From CAYONP01 sp964405335 (GTDB lineage Bacteria; Armatimonadota; UBA10988): a DNA stretch of 64,000 nucleotides. Both the position numbers and the translations under genes were made by a program. The notes beneath the pieces were generated by a model. It was given only the letters and a program-made list of their open reading frames with translations, was not told where the DNA came from and did not search any database. Positions 18,295 through 26,153 of this stretch are shown piece after piece; the stretch's first letter is position 1; each line of letters begins with the position of its first letter. The DNA lies in NCBI GenBank assembly GCA_964405335.1, contig CAYONP010000003.1, positions 1-64,000 on the forward strand. The letters are read 5' to 3'.

Positions 18295-18318
18295 CACATC
18301 ATTACATGTAATGATGTG
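18295..18318. promoter_or_regulatory. Perfect 24-bp palindrome ending the array
   Basis: The arm CACATCATTACA is followed by its exact reverse complement. This is the only copy with full symmetry; in the others the right arm reads AATCATGT instead of AATGATGT. A symmetric site of this length suits a dimeric DNA-binding protein. It lies about 225 bp from the stop of the minus-strand gene at 18544 and so is not in a promoter position for it. Confidence 0.6.
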
Positions 18319-18543
18319 ATCACCCTCCGAGGCAGCCCACCAGCGAACCTCCCTGTGGTTTCTTTCGGCTGGTGACTGCGTGGCTGTGCCAGCGTGGTCG
18401 TCTGTGGCAAGCGGCGCTGCCGGCCGGCGGTTGCGCCGGCCTTGGGGCCCGTTCCGAAGTCCGCGGTGGGGCGTGTCCGGTGTGGGTCCAGCTTGCCGGC
18501 TTGGGCTCCGGGCGCCGCCTCTGCCGTGTGCCTCCCGCGGTCC

Positions 18544-20622
18544 TTACTCGACCTGCATGATGGCCAGGTCATCCCACTCGACCCAGCCCTCGGTCGGGTA
18601 ACTGTTGTCGGTCGCCACGACGTAAACGCTCTGCCAAGTGAGTGGAGGCTTGAGGCCCTCGGGCAGCGCGACCGTGACCGTCTGCCACGCCGCCGGCGCG
18701 TTGCCGCTGAACAGGTTGTAGGTCTCGCGCGTGCCGTTGCCGTCGAGGATGGCGGCGCGGAGCCAGACCTTCTGCCCGTCACCACGGAAGCGCAGTTGCA
18801 GGCCGAGCGCTGCGCCGATCGGCCGATCGAGCCGCACGTAGGCCGCGCGGGTGGCCGGCTCGGTGCCCAGCCGGTAGGTCAGCCGGGCCGCCCGGCCGCC
18901 CTCGCCGGGCACCGCCGTCACCGCGCCGATAACGCCGGCGGGGAAGCCGGCGAAGTACCAGCCGGTGTCGGTCTCAAAGTTCTCGCAGGCGACGGCCCGG
19001 GCCACCGCCACCGGCAGCACCGCCTCGGCGCCGGCGGCGGCGACGACGGCGTTGCCGCTGCGGGCGTCGTCGGCGACGGTCAGCCGGCCGTCGACCATGC
19101 GCCCGAGTTCGGGCGGCACGCGCCAGTCGAGCGGCAGACCGTCGAGGACGACCGGCCGACCGTCCGGGTCCAGGCCGGTGACCGAGACGGCGGCCGTCGC
19201 GCCGGGGAGGAGCTGCAGCCGCGATGGGTCGAGCAGCAGCCGCGCAACCCGTTCGAGCACCGTCACTTCGACGGCCTGTTCGACGGCGCCGGCGCGGGCG
19301 ATCAGCCGGCCGGTGCCCGGCGCCACGCCGATCAGCCGGCCGCCCTCGAGCTTGGCGGCCTCGCCCGCGAACGTCAGGTCGACGGCCGCCTCGGCGGCGA
19401 GTGGGTTGAACCGCGCGTCGGTCGCCGTCACGCGCGGTGACAGGGCGGCGCCACGGGCCAGTTGCAGCGGGCCGGCCGGCAGCAGTTCGAGCCGCGCCGG
19501 CGGGCCGAGCGGGCCGAGGTCGAGCAGCGCCAAGGAGTTGGCCACGCTGCGCTCGCGCCCGTCGCTCGGGCGGTTGACCACGCTGCCGCGGATCCAGCAG
19601 GTGCTCGACCCGCCGCCGTCGAGGTTCAGTGCGTCGCTGCAGCCGAACTCGGCCGCCAGCGCCTGCAGCTCGCGGATGGTCATGCCGATGCTGTGCCCCG
19701 GCCGGCGGCCGTCGATCACGGCGACCATCGCCTGCGTCGCATCGTAGCCGACCACCGTGCGTGGATGGCGCGGATCGTTCGCGCCCGGGTCGTGCGCCGG
19801 CCTGCCGCCGCGCAGCAGCGGCGGGTGGCCGCCCACCGCTTGGACAATCGGCCGGTCGGGCGTCAGTTCGGTCACCACGGTCAGCCGTTCGCCCGGCGTT
19901 AGCCCGGCAATCAGGCCGGTCTTGTCGCCGTGCGCCGAGAGCACCATGCGGCCGGGGCCAATCGCCTGGTTGCCTCGCGGATTGGCGGGACCGGCGACCA
20001 CGGCGGTCAGCCGGCCATTAGGCGTCAGCCGGCCGTCCACCTCGAGCGCGACCTCGAGGCCATGCTCATTCGCACCGGTTGCCGCGCCCCAGGCAGGCGT
20101 GTAGAGCACCAGATGGTCGGGTCCGCGGCCGAGATTGAGCCGGGTGGGGCGGATGGTCTGCCCGTCGGCGCGGCGGATAACCAGCCGGACGTTGACCTCG
20201 CCGAGGTAGGGCGAGCCATCGGCCAGCACAGCGAAGGCCATGCCGTGGGTGGCCAGCGAGACCAGCTCGCCGTCGATGACGAACAGCCCGAGCGGGGCGC
20301 CGGTGTTGCCGATGTCGTAGAAGTCGGCGTTGCAGGCGGCAATCGGCCGCCGTTCGTCCGAGGCCAACGGCGCGACCTGGCGGCTGGTCGGCGCGGGCTG
20401 GTTGGCCCGGTCGCCGGCACTGACCGCGCGGACCGCCAGATTCGGGTGCGCACGGTCCCAGACAAAGCCGTCGATGGCATACGGTCCGTCGCGGCGGATA
20501 GAGAACTGCCAGGCGCCCGGGTGAATCGCCTGCCGCGATGCGTCGGCCGGCCACGTCAGCGCACCGGCCGAGAGCGAGGTCAGGAGGATCAGCCCGTAGC
20601 CGGAGCGCCAGATTCGACTCAC
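18544..20622 (-). CDS. Exported phosphodiester glycosidase (NAGPA domain) protein with C-terminal carbohydrate-binding-like domain
   Basis: This 692-residue protein starts with a signal peptide (VSRIWRSGYGLILLTSLSAGALTWPADA). Residues about 40-350 form a NAGPA-type domain: IAACNADFYDIGNTGAPLGL, VGGHPPLLRGG, RTVVGYD, GMTIRELQALAAEFG and the hallmark ALNLDGGGSST. In animals this fold removes GlcNAc from phosphodiesters; in bacteria it acts on cell-surface or glycopolymer phosphodiesters. Beta-rich Big-like modules follow, and the last 130 residues look like a galactose-binding jelly roll (CENFETDTGWYFAG...WVEWDDLAIMQVE). The GTG start at 20622 lies one base after the ppx stop, with GGGAGG upstream, so the two genes are coupled. 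Confidence 0.8.
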   Translation of the reverse strand: MSRIWRSGYGLILLTSLSAGALTWPADASRQAIHPGAWQFSIRRDGPYAIDGFVWDRAHPNLAVRAVSAGDRANQPAPTSRQVAPLASDERRPIAACNADFYDIGNTGAPLGLFVIDGELVSLATHGMAFAVLADGSPYLGEVNVRLVIRRADGQTIRPTRLNLGRGPDHLVLYTPAWGAATGANEHGLEVALEVDGRLTPNGRLTAVVAGPANPRGNQAIGPGRMVLSAHGDKTGLIAGLTPGERLTVVTELTPDRPIVQAVGGHPPLLRGGRPAHDPGANDPRHPRTVVGYDATQAMVAVIDGRRPGHSIGMTIRELQALAAEFGCSDALNLDGGGSSTCWIRGSVVNRPSDGRERSVANSLALLDLGPLGPPARLELLPAGPLQLARGAALSPRVTATDARFNPLAAEAAVDLTFAGEAAKLEGGRLIGVAPGTGRLIARAGAVEQAVEVTVLERVARLLLDPSRLQLLPGATAAVSVTGLDPDGRPVVLDGLPLDWRVPPELGRMVDGRLTVADDARSGNAVVAAAGAEAVLPVAVARAVACENFETDTGWYFAGFPAGVIGAVTAVPGEGGRAARLTYRLGTEPATRAAYVRLDRPIGAALGLQLRFRGDGQKVWLRAAILDGNGTRETYNLFSGNAPAAWQTVTVALPEGLKPPLTWQSVYVVATDNSYPTEGWVEWDDLAIMQVE

Positions 20623-20623
20623 C

Positions 20624-21535
20624 TCATCCTCCCGCCGCCACCCGCTGCGCGGCCAGACGAGCCAGAGCATACCGCAACCCGCCCGTGCTGACGGCCAGTT
20701 CGTCGCGCCCGAGCCGGTGCAGGCACTGCTCGACCAGCACGGCGCCGGCGACGATGACCGGCGCGCGCTTCGGCTCGAGGCCGGGCAACCGTTCTCGCTC
20801 GGCCAGCGTCAGGCCGGCCAGCCGCTCGACCAGCTCGGTCGCCGTCGCCAGGCTGAGCACCACACGCCCGACGGCCTCGGCATCGTACCGCTCGCGGCCG
20901 AGCACAACGGCCGCCAGCGTGGTGATGGTGCCACCCGAGCCGACGAGCCGGCCGTCGATCGCCGGCAGTGGCAACGACGCGGCGGCCGTGCGACGCAGGT
21001 CACGCAGCTCGGCAGCGGTGGGCGGGTCGCTGAGCCGTACCCGCTCGGTCAGGCGGTTCGAGCCGATCTCGAGGCTCAGCCGGCGCTGCACCTGGCCGCC
21101 GGTGCCGGTGACCAGCTCGGTGCTGCCGCCGCCGATGTCGAGCAGCGACAGCGGCTCGCCCGGCGGGGCGTGAGTGGCCGCGACGTCGGCATAGGTCAGC
21201 TCGGCCTCACGCTCGCCGGTGATCACCTCGATCAATATGCCCAGCGAGCCGGCTCGGGCGAGGAAGTCGTCGCGGTTGCGTGCGTCGCGCAGGGCGCTAG
21301 TGCCGGCGGCGGCGATGCCGGCGACGGCACCGTCGGCGCAGGCGCGGGCATACTCGGCGAGCACGTCGAGCGTCCGGGCGGCCGCCTCGTGCGCAAGCAG
21401 CCCGGTCCGGTCGACGCCTTCGCCGAGTCGGGTGATGTCCGAGCGGTCGAGCACGGGCCGCAGCGCCGCGCCGTCGGCTTCGGCGATCAGCAAGAGGAGC
21501 GAATTGGTCCCCACGTCAATGCCGGCGACGCGCAT
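20624..21535 (-). CDS. ppx: Ppx/GppA-family exopolyphosphatase
   Basis: This 303-residue protein covers the two ASKHA domains of the Ppx/GppA family: the phosphate-1 motif GIDVGTNSLLLLI at the N-terminus, ITGEREAELTY near residue 105, and the phosphate-2 motif LLDIGGGSTELV near residue 130. It removes terminal phosphate from polyphosphate or hydrolyses pppGpp; the short form without the C-terminal HD domain is common outside enterobacteria. ATG 21535 has GAGGGAG upstream. It is divergent from rpsU and is followed at one-base spacing by the NAGPA gene. A link between polyphosphate and an exported phosphodiesterase is suggestive but unproven. Confidence 0.93.
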   Translation of the reverse strand: MRVAGIDVGTNSLLLLIAEADGAALRPVLDRSDITRLGEGVDRTGLLAHEAAARTLDVLAEYARACADGAVAGIAAAGTSALRDARNRDDFLARAGSLGILIEVITGEREAELTYADVAATHAPPGEPLSLLDIGGGSTELVTGTGGQVQRRLSLEIGSNRLTERVRLSDPPTAAELRDLRRTAAASLPLPAIDGRLVGSGGTITTLAAVVLGRERYDAEAVGRVVLSLATATELVERLAGLTLAERERLPGLEPKRAPVIVAGAVLVEQCLHRLGRDELAVSTGGLRYALARLAAQRVAAGG

Positions 21536-21761
21536 TCCGGCTCCCTCGCGGCGAGTCTATCACGCCGGCCGCAACGGTCTCGCAACCGTTTCGCAGGGGT
21601 CTCGACGCATCCCGCCCGTTTGTAGCTTCAGCGGGTGTTTGTGCCGCCAAGGGCGCGGGTACCGTGGCAGCAGAGATGGTTTCACCAGGCGAGGAGGGCA
21701 ACGACCGCGCACAAGGCGCCTGGCCCAGCGCCGGCGGCGGCCCGCGAAAGGTGGAGGGCGG

Positions 21762-21986
21762 ATGATTCAGGTCAAGGTGAGACAGAACGAGAGCCTGGAA
21801 CAGGCGCTGCGCAGGTTCCGCCGCAAGGTTCGCAAGTCCGGCTTGATGCAGCAGGTCCGACGACGCTCGACCTACGAAAAGCCGAGCGAGAAGCGGCGGC
21901 GCAAAGAGCGCCTGGCGCGCAAGCGGACGATCCAGGAAACCACGCAGACCGAAACCGGCAACTTTACGGTGCGTTACTCTGGCTGA
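21762..21986 (+). CDS. rpsU: Small ribosomal subunit protein bS21
   Basis: This 74-residue, strongly basic protein matches bS21: it begins MIQVKVRQNESLEQALRRF, continues RKVRKSGLMQQVRRRSTYEKP and ends in a lysine/arginine-rich helix. bS21 contacts the platform of the 30S subunit near the anti-Shine-Dalgarno and helps initiation. ATG 21762 is preceded by GGTGGAGGG. It is a single-gene unit, divergent from ppx and ended by a strong hairpin. Confidence 0.97.
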   Translation: MIQVKVRQNESLEQALRRFRRKVRKSGLMQQVRRRSTYEKPSEKRRRKERLARKRTIQETTQTETGNFTVRYSG

Positions 21987-22017
21987 CGTGCATCGCAGGC
22001 CATCAGCCTCTCACCCG

Positions 22018-22048
22018 GGCACGCCCGGCGCCTCGCGCCGGGCGTGCC
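22018..22048. terminator. Bidirectional terminator after rpsU
   Basis: GGCACGCCCGGCGC and GCGCCGGGCGTGCC form a perfect 14-bp stem with a CTC loop. It sits between the convergent stops of rpsU (21986) and the minus-strand membrane protein gene (22052), so it can serve both. Confidence 0.85.
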
Positions 22049-22051
22049 GTG

Positions 22052-22726
22052 TTAACGACCGGCCCCGACCAGGACCCCGAGGACGAGGATGAGCAGCAGC
22101 GCGGCGGAGCGGCCGTAGTGGCCGTCGATGCCGAACCTGCGATCACCGCTGACCAGAGCGGTGTCGACCGCCGGTGGGAGCCAGAGTAGGGCGAGGACGA
22201 GCAGCGTTCGCGGCGAGAGCGCCATTTCGGGCGCCAGCGGGTCGGCCACCAGGCCAATCAGGCTGAGCAGGCCGAGCAGACCGAGGTGCAGCGCGCGCAC
22301 CGCCGGCGCCGCACCGGCCGCCGCGCGCGAGGCGGCGATGTTGCCGTAGGCCAGCGCCAGGGCGCCGACCGGGATGGTCGGCGGCTGGTGGCCATAGCGC
22401 CAGGTCTCGAGTTCGGCCGCCGCCGGACCATAGAACACCGCGGTGGCCAGCGCGCCGATGAACAGCAGGTGCTCGGAGCCGCGCTGCACGCACCAGATCG
22501 AGATGGTGGCCAGCAGCGCGCCGGCGGCCAGGCCAAACGATGCCGGCGCCGCCACCGCCGCCGGCAGGCCGCCGGCCAGGCAGACCGTCGCCCCGGCCAG
22601 CAGCGCCGTCAGCCACCACCAGCCGCGATGCTGCGCCGCCCGGCTGACGGCGGTCGCGCACAACACGCCGACCAGTCCGCCGGTGAGCAGCGCATGTCCC
22701 AGTAGTGGGGTAAGCGAGTCGGTCAT
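22052..22726 (-). CDS. Polytopic membrane protein of unknown function
   Basis: This 224-residue protein is almost entirely hydrophobic, with about seven predicted membrane segments (for example LLTGGLVGVLCATAV, LTALLAGATVCLAGG and ALLLILVLGVLVGAG). I recognise no family motif. ATG 22726 overlaps the miaA stop in an ATGA tetranucleotide, so it is translated by coupling as the last gene of the 24523-22052 operon. The start at ATG 22726 is favoured by that overlap over the longer reading into miaA. Confidence 0.7.
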   Translation of the reverse strand: MTDSLTPLLGHALLTGGLVGVLCATAVSRAAQHRGWWWLTALLAGATVCLAGGLPAAVAAPASFGLAAGALLATISIWCVQRGSEHLLFIGALATAVFYGPAAAELETWRYGHQPPTIPVGALALAYGNIAASRAAAGAAPAVRALHLGLLGLLSLIGLVADPLAPEMALSPRTLLVLALLWLPPAVDTALVSGDRRFGIDGHYGRSAALLLILVLGVLVGAGR

Positions 22727-23640
22727 CGATCGGCCTGCCACTCCTCCGCAATCCGGGCCGCCGTCACCGCCGGCGGCACGTCGTCGCAATCGAGCCAGCG
22801 CACGCCACGCAGAGCGCGGAACCAGGTCATCTGACGCTTCGCCAGCCGTCTCGACTCAGTCTGCGTCGCCTCCGTCGCCGCCGCGAGGGTCAGTTCACCT
22901 CGCAGGTGGGCGAGCAGGTGGCGGTAGCCGAGGCCCTCGAGGCTCAGCTCATCGCCACTCAGGCCACTGTCCAGCAGCGCGCGCACCTCGTCGAGCCAGC
23001 CGGCGGCGAGCATCGCCTCGACCCGCCGGTCGATCCGGTTGTACAACGATTCCCGCTCGCGGCGCAAGCCGAACAGGTCAAACTCGAACGGCACCGGCCG
23101 CCGCGCCGCCTCACGCTGCGCCGAGTAGGGCCGGCCGGTCGCCCGGCAGACCTCGAGCGCGCGGATGACCCGCTTCCGGTCGGCCGGCGGCAGTCGTGCC
23201 GCCGAGACGGGGTCGACCGCGGCCAGCCGGGCGTGCAGTTCAGCCAAGTCGAGTTCGGCCAGCTCGGCGCGCAGTGCCGGGTCGGCCGGCGTGGCGGTCA
23301 GCGTCCAGCCCTCGAGCAAGGCGCGCAGCCACATTCCCGTGCCGACCACCAGCAACGGCACGCGACGCCGCTCGATGATCGCGGCGATGGCTGCCTCGGC
23401 GGCGGGCACGAAGTCGGCGACGGTGAAGCGCTCGCGCGGATCGACGCACTGTACCAGGTGGTGCGGCGCCGCGGCCAGCTCGGCGTCGGTCGGCGCGGCG
23501 CTGCCGATACGCAGGCCGCGATAGACCTGGCGCGAGTCGGCGGCGACAATCTCGCCGTTGACCCGCAGCGCCAGCGCAACGGCGACGTCGGTCTTGCCCA
23601 CCGCCGTCGGGCCGACGATGGTCAGCACCCGCGGGCGCAT
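22723..23640 (-). CDS. miaA: tRNA dimethylallyltransferase MiaA
   Basis: This 305-residue enzyme transfers a dimethylallyl group to N6 of A37 in tRNAs reading UNN codons. The P-loop GPTAVGKTDVAVALA is at residues 10-24, followed by the signature AADSRQVYRGLRIGSAAPT, then HHLVQCVDP, a VVGTGMWLRALLEG strand-loop, KRVIRALEV, and the C-terminal KRQMTWFRALRGVRWLD. The length is normal. Its ATG overlaps the pyrE stop (TGATG) and its stop overlaps the next ATG (ATGA), so it sits mid-operon. Confidence 0.97.
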   Translation of the reverse strand: MRPRVLTIVGPTAVGKTDVAVALALRVNGEIVAADSRQVYRGLRIGSAAPTDAELAAAPHHLVQCVDPRERFTVADFVPAAEAAIAAIIERRRVPLLVVGTGMWLRALLEGWTLTATPADPALRAELAELDLAELHARLAAVDPVSAARLPPADRKRVIRALEVCRATGRPYSAQREAARRPVPFEFDLFGLRRERESLYNRIDRRVEAMLAAGWLDEVRALLDSGLSGDELSLEGLGYRHLLAHLRGELTLAAATEATQTESRRLAKRQMTWFRALRGVRWLDCDDVPPAVTAARIAEEWQADR

Positions 23641-24206
23641 CAGACGCCCAGGTCGGCCCGGCGGAAGAGGGGCTCGAACCGGCAGCCGGCGGCGGCGAAG
23701 TTCCTCGCCGCGCCCTCTTCGCGGTCGACGATGCTGAGCACGCGGTCGACGGTGATGCCCGGGTGATCATGCCGCAGGGCGGCGATCGCGTCGAGCGTCG
23801 AGCCACCGGTGGTGGTCGTGTCCTCGACCATCGCCACGCGCGTCACACCGTCGAGCGACGGCCCGGCGATGCGGTCGCCCAGGCCGTGGTCCTTGGCCGC
23901 CTTGCGGACGATGAAGCCCCGCAGCGGTTGCGCCCGCGCCGCGCTGAGGGCGATCATGGCGCCGATGATTGGGTCGGCGCCGAGGGTCATGCCGCCGACA
24001 GCGGTCACACCGCTGTGTTCGAGCCGGTCGAGCATCAGCTCGGCGACGAGGCTGAGGCCCTCGGCGCGGAGCGTGATCTCTTTGCCGTTGACGAAGTAGT
24101 GGCTCTGCCGGCCCGAGGCAAGGGTGAAGCTCTCGCCCGGCGCGGCGCGGCGCAGAGCCAGGGCGCGGATCAGCTCGAGCAGCCGCAGCTCTCGTTCGTC
24201 GCTCAT
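23640..24206 (-). CDS. pyrE: Orotate phosphoribosyltransferase PyrE
   Basis: This 188-residue type I phosphoribosyltransferase makes OMP from orotate and PRPP in pyrimidine synthesis. The family opening FTLASGRQSHYFVNGK is near residue 27, RGFIVRKAAKDHGLGDRI carries the catalytic-loop basic residues, and the PRPP-binding motif VAMVEDTTTTGGSTLDA is near residue 124. ATG 24206 overlaps the stop of the small membrane protein gene by four bases. No other pyr gene is in the window. Confidence 0.95.
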   Translation of the reverse strand: MSDERELRLLELIRALALRRAAPGESFTLASGRQSHYFVNGKEITLRAEGLSLVAELMLDRLEHSGVTAVGGMTLGADPIIGAMIALSAARAQPLRGFIVRKAAKDHGLGDRIAGPSLDGVTRVAMVEDTTTTGGSTLDAIAALRHDHPGITVDRVLSIVDREEGAARNFAAAGCRFEPLFRRADLGV

Positions 24207-24523
24207 CCGCTCGCCTCCGCGGGATCGCTTAGCCAGGCGCTCAGTTTGCCCTGGCCGAGCATGATTGGGATCAGCACGTAGATCGGCGCGGTGATGCCGA
24301 GCCAGAGCTTCTGCCCGCCACCGATGGCCGGCTCCTGGCGCCAGATGCGGACCATCACCACGATGCGCACCAGGTACCAGAAGGCCTGGTAGCAGAGCAG
24401 CCAGACGATGCCGCGGCGGATCAGCGCGTTGTCGCGGAAGGTGAAGTAGAGCCCGGTCAGCCCGCCGACGCCGACCAGCAACGTGGCGGCACTGAACCAC
24501 ATCCGTCGGCGTTTGGCGCTCAT
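24203..24523 (-). CDS. Small membrane protein at the head of the pyrE-miaA operon
   Basis: This protein of about 106 residues has three predicted membrane helices (WFSAATLLVGVGGLTGLYF, RGIVWLLCYQAFWYLVRIVV and LWLGITAPIYVLIPIML). I recognise no family. The stop overlaps the pyrE start as ATGA. The start is uncertain: ATG 24523 has no good ribosome binding site, and an upstream GTG or the internal ATG before WFSAAT are alternatives. Coupling to pyrE may be only organisational. Confidence 0.65.
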   Translation of the reverse strand: MSAKRRRMWFSAATLLVGVGGLTGLYFTFRDNALIRRGIVWLLCYQAFWYLVRIVVMVRIWRQEPAIGGGQKLWLGITAPIYVLIPIMLGQGKLSAWLSDPAEASG

Positions 24524-24581
24524 GGCGGTGCTTTCGACGCGGGCGGCCGGCTCCTTCACGGGGACTGCGTCAGAGCCGTGG

Positions 24582-24637
24582 AGCCACGGGTTGAAACCTG
24601 TGGCTGGGAGAGCGAAACCCGCCCTTCGGGCGGGTTT
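24582..24637. repeat. Two adjacent intergenic hairpins
   Basis: AGCCACGGGTT (24582-24592) pairs with AACCTGTGGCT (24595-24605) with one G-T mismatch. AAACCCGCCC (24615-24624) pairs perfectly with GGGCGGGTTT (24628-24637) around TTC. They lie between divergent genes, where a terminator is not expected, so they look like dispersed palindromic repeats, although the second resembles a terminator with its TTT end. Confidence 0.75.
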
Positions 24638-24709
24638 GGTATTGACAGACCCGTACTTCCGTGCGGGTCGCCGGGGCGGCCACCAGCCGTGAAGCGTGCC
24701 TCCTTCACT

Positions 24710-24739
24710 TTGACCCTCGCGACCGCGCCGGGGTATACT
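24710..24739 (+). promoter_or_regulatory. Sigma-70-type promoter for the 24756 operon
   Basis: TTGACC at 24710-24715 and TATACT at 24734-24739 are separated by 18 bp and each differs from the consensus by one base. GGGAGG at 24745-24750 and ATG 24756 follow at once, so the mRNA leader would be only about 10 nt. Confidence 0.75.
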
Positions 24740-24755
24740 GCGGCGGGAGGCGTGC

Positions 24756-26153
24756 ATGACCGCGCTGCTCGCGCTCTGCCTGCTCACCGCGCCGCCGGGC
24801 GGGCGGGTGATCGTCGCCGAGCACGGCGCCGACGGCCGCGAGTATTACCGCATCCCGATCGTCATCCAGACCGGTGAGTCGGCCGTTAACGTCGAGGGCG
24901 GCGTAGTGCTGACCTGGAACCGCGCCGGCCGCATCCTCCGCGCCGACGCCTTCGACGCCGCCGGGTTCGGCCGCCTGTCGGGCCAGTCGCCGCGGCTCGG
25001 CGCCGGGCAGCAGGTGATCTTCGGCGACACCCAGACCTGGTGGGCCGTCGACCAGGTCTCGCACACCGTCTACCTGTTCCGCTGCCGCGAGGCCGACGGC
25101 ACCGCACGCCGGCTGATCCACTGGTGCCGCCTCGGCGCCGGCGACGACGATCCGCCGCTGCCGGCGACCGAAGCGACCGCACCGCGGCTGGCGGTGGTTC
25201 CGGTCCCCGACCAGATCGAGGCGACGCCCACGGCCGCGGGCTTGCGCTGGGCGTTCGATCTGCAACTGCAGGAGACCGGCGGAGTCGGCGTGACCATCGA
25301 GCAGGTCAGTTGGCAGGCCCGCGACGCCGACGGCGGCGTGCTGGCAGACGAGACCTTGGAGGGCGCGGCGCTGGCCGAGGCGCTGGCCGGAGGGACGCCA
25401 GTCTGCGGGCCCGACGGGGTGTTGCGCCTGGCCGGCCGCGAGGTCGTCGCGCCGGAGACCACGCTCGGTGGCGAGGTGGCGGTGATGGTCAAGGGCACCG
25501 CCGGCGGCCGCACGCAGACGGTGCTGGCGCGGCTGGAGCTGCTGCCGCCGGCACCGGCGCCGGAGCCGAGAACGTCGCTCCGCCTGCCGTTCCGCGGTGC
25601 GTGGCATGTCGCGCTGGGGCCGGGGCAGCCGCCGTTCCTGGGTCGGCAGCGGCACACCTGGGTGTTCGACGCCGTCGGTCGCGACGGCAAGCCGTTCAAC
25701 GATGATGGCGACCGACTGCGCGAGCACCACTGCTGGAACCGGACCGTGCACGCGCCGGCGGCGGGTCTGGTCCTGGTTGCCCATGATGAGGAGGCCGACG
25801 CCTACACGCCGGTGGGCGGCGGCAGATTCACCGGTGCCGGCGGCGTGAATGAGGTGATCATCGACCACGGTGGCGGTGAGTACAGCTACCTGGCAGGCTT
25901 CGCGCAGGACTCCGTCGTGCCGCTGCCGCGCCAGCGAGTCGAGGCGGGCGCCGAGCTGGGTCGCATCGGCTGCAACGGCACGCCGCTCGGCCGGCCGGCG
26001 CTGCTCTACCGGCTGGTCGCCGAGCCGGTCGGCGCGCCCGACGGCGCCTCGCTGCCGGCGCGCTTTCAGGCCTTCCTTCATCTCGCGCCGGGCGGGCGGC
26101 GCAACGTCACCGCCGGCGTGCCCGCCGCCGGCGACCTGATCGAGCAGCGATGA
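24756..26153 (+). CDS. Exported M23/LytM-like protein with degenerate metal site
   Basis: This 465-residue protein begins with a very short hydrophobic leader (MTALLALCLLTAPPGG). Residues about 20-270 are beta-rich and unassigned. Residues about 290-420 have the lysostaphin-like fold order: HTWVFDAVGRDG, a CWNRTVHAPAAGLVLVAHDEE strand pair, NEVIIDHGGGEYSYLAGF, and VEAGAELGRIGCNG before PALLYRL. In active M23 peptidases the last strand carries HxH; here it reads LLYRLV, so the zinc site is incomplete and a binding or scaffolding role is more likely than peptidoglycan cleavage. Its stop overlaps the next ATG by four bases. It is the first gene of a coupled run to 32279. Confidence 0.65.
   Translation: MTALLALCLLTAPPGGRVIVAEHGADGREYYRIPIVIQTGESAVNVEGGVVLTWNRAGRILRADAFDAAGFGRLSGQSPRLGAGQQVIFGDTQTWWAVDQVSHTVYLFRCREADGTARRLIHWCRLGAGDDDPPLPATEATAPRLAVVPVPDQIEATPTAAGLRWAFDLQLQETGGVGVTIEQVSWQARDADGGVLADETLEGAALAEALAGGTPVCGPDGVLRLAGREVVAPETTLGGEVAVMVKGTAGGRTQTVLARLELLPPAPAPEPRTSLRLPFRGAWHVALGPGQPPFLGRQRHTWVFDAVGRDGKPFNDDGDRLREHHCWNRTVHAPAAGLVLVAHDEEADAYTPVGGGRFTGAGGVNEVIIDHGGGEYSYLAGFAQDSVVPLPRQRVEAGAELGRIGCNGTPLGRPALLYRLVAEPVGAPDGASLPARFQAFLHLAPGGRRNVTAGVPAAGDLIEQR

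Larger units (their letters stand above)
16722..18318. repeat. Array of eight AT-rich palindromes at about 230-bp intervals
   Basis: The 12-bp palindrome ATTACATGTAAT occurs at 16725, 16932, 17020, 17599, 17831, 18064 and 18301, with a one-base variant (ATTACATGCAAT) at 17235. Most copies are preceded by ACATC and followed by CATGTAC. The last three intervals are 232, 233 and 237 bp. The intervening DNA is itself partly repeated: 16771-16950 recurs nearly unchanged at 17437-17618, and a block starting ACCGTGGACGGGCGC recurs at 16966, 17052, 17632 and 17864. The palindromes stay conserved where their flanks diverge (copies 7 and 8). In this very GC-rich DNA the AT-rich cores stand out. I see no credible gene inside. 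A protein-binding array is a possible role. Confidence 0.93.

Noticed and set aside
16722..18318. CRISPR array
   Set aside because: Repeats are spaced 88-237 bp apart, the spacers share sequence with one another, and no cas gene is present.
16722..18318. Integron with attC sites
   Set aside because: No R-box motifs GTTRRRY or RYYYAAC pairs accompany the palindromes, there is no integrase, and the intervals carry no credible cassette genes.
16680..18375. Short genes running through the palindromes on both strands
   Set aside because: The readings follow the repeat, change frame between units and have no family motif or ribosome binding site.
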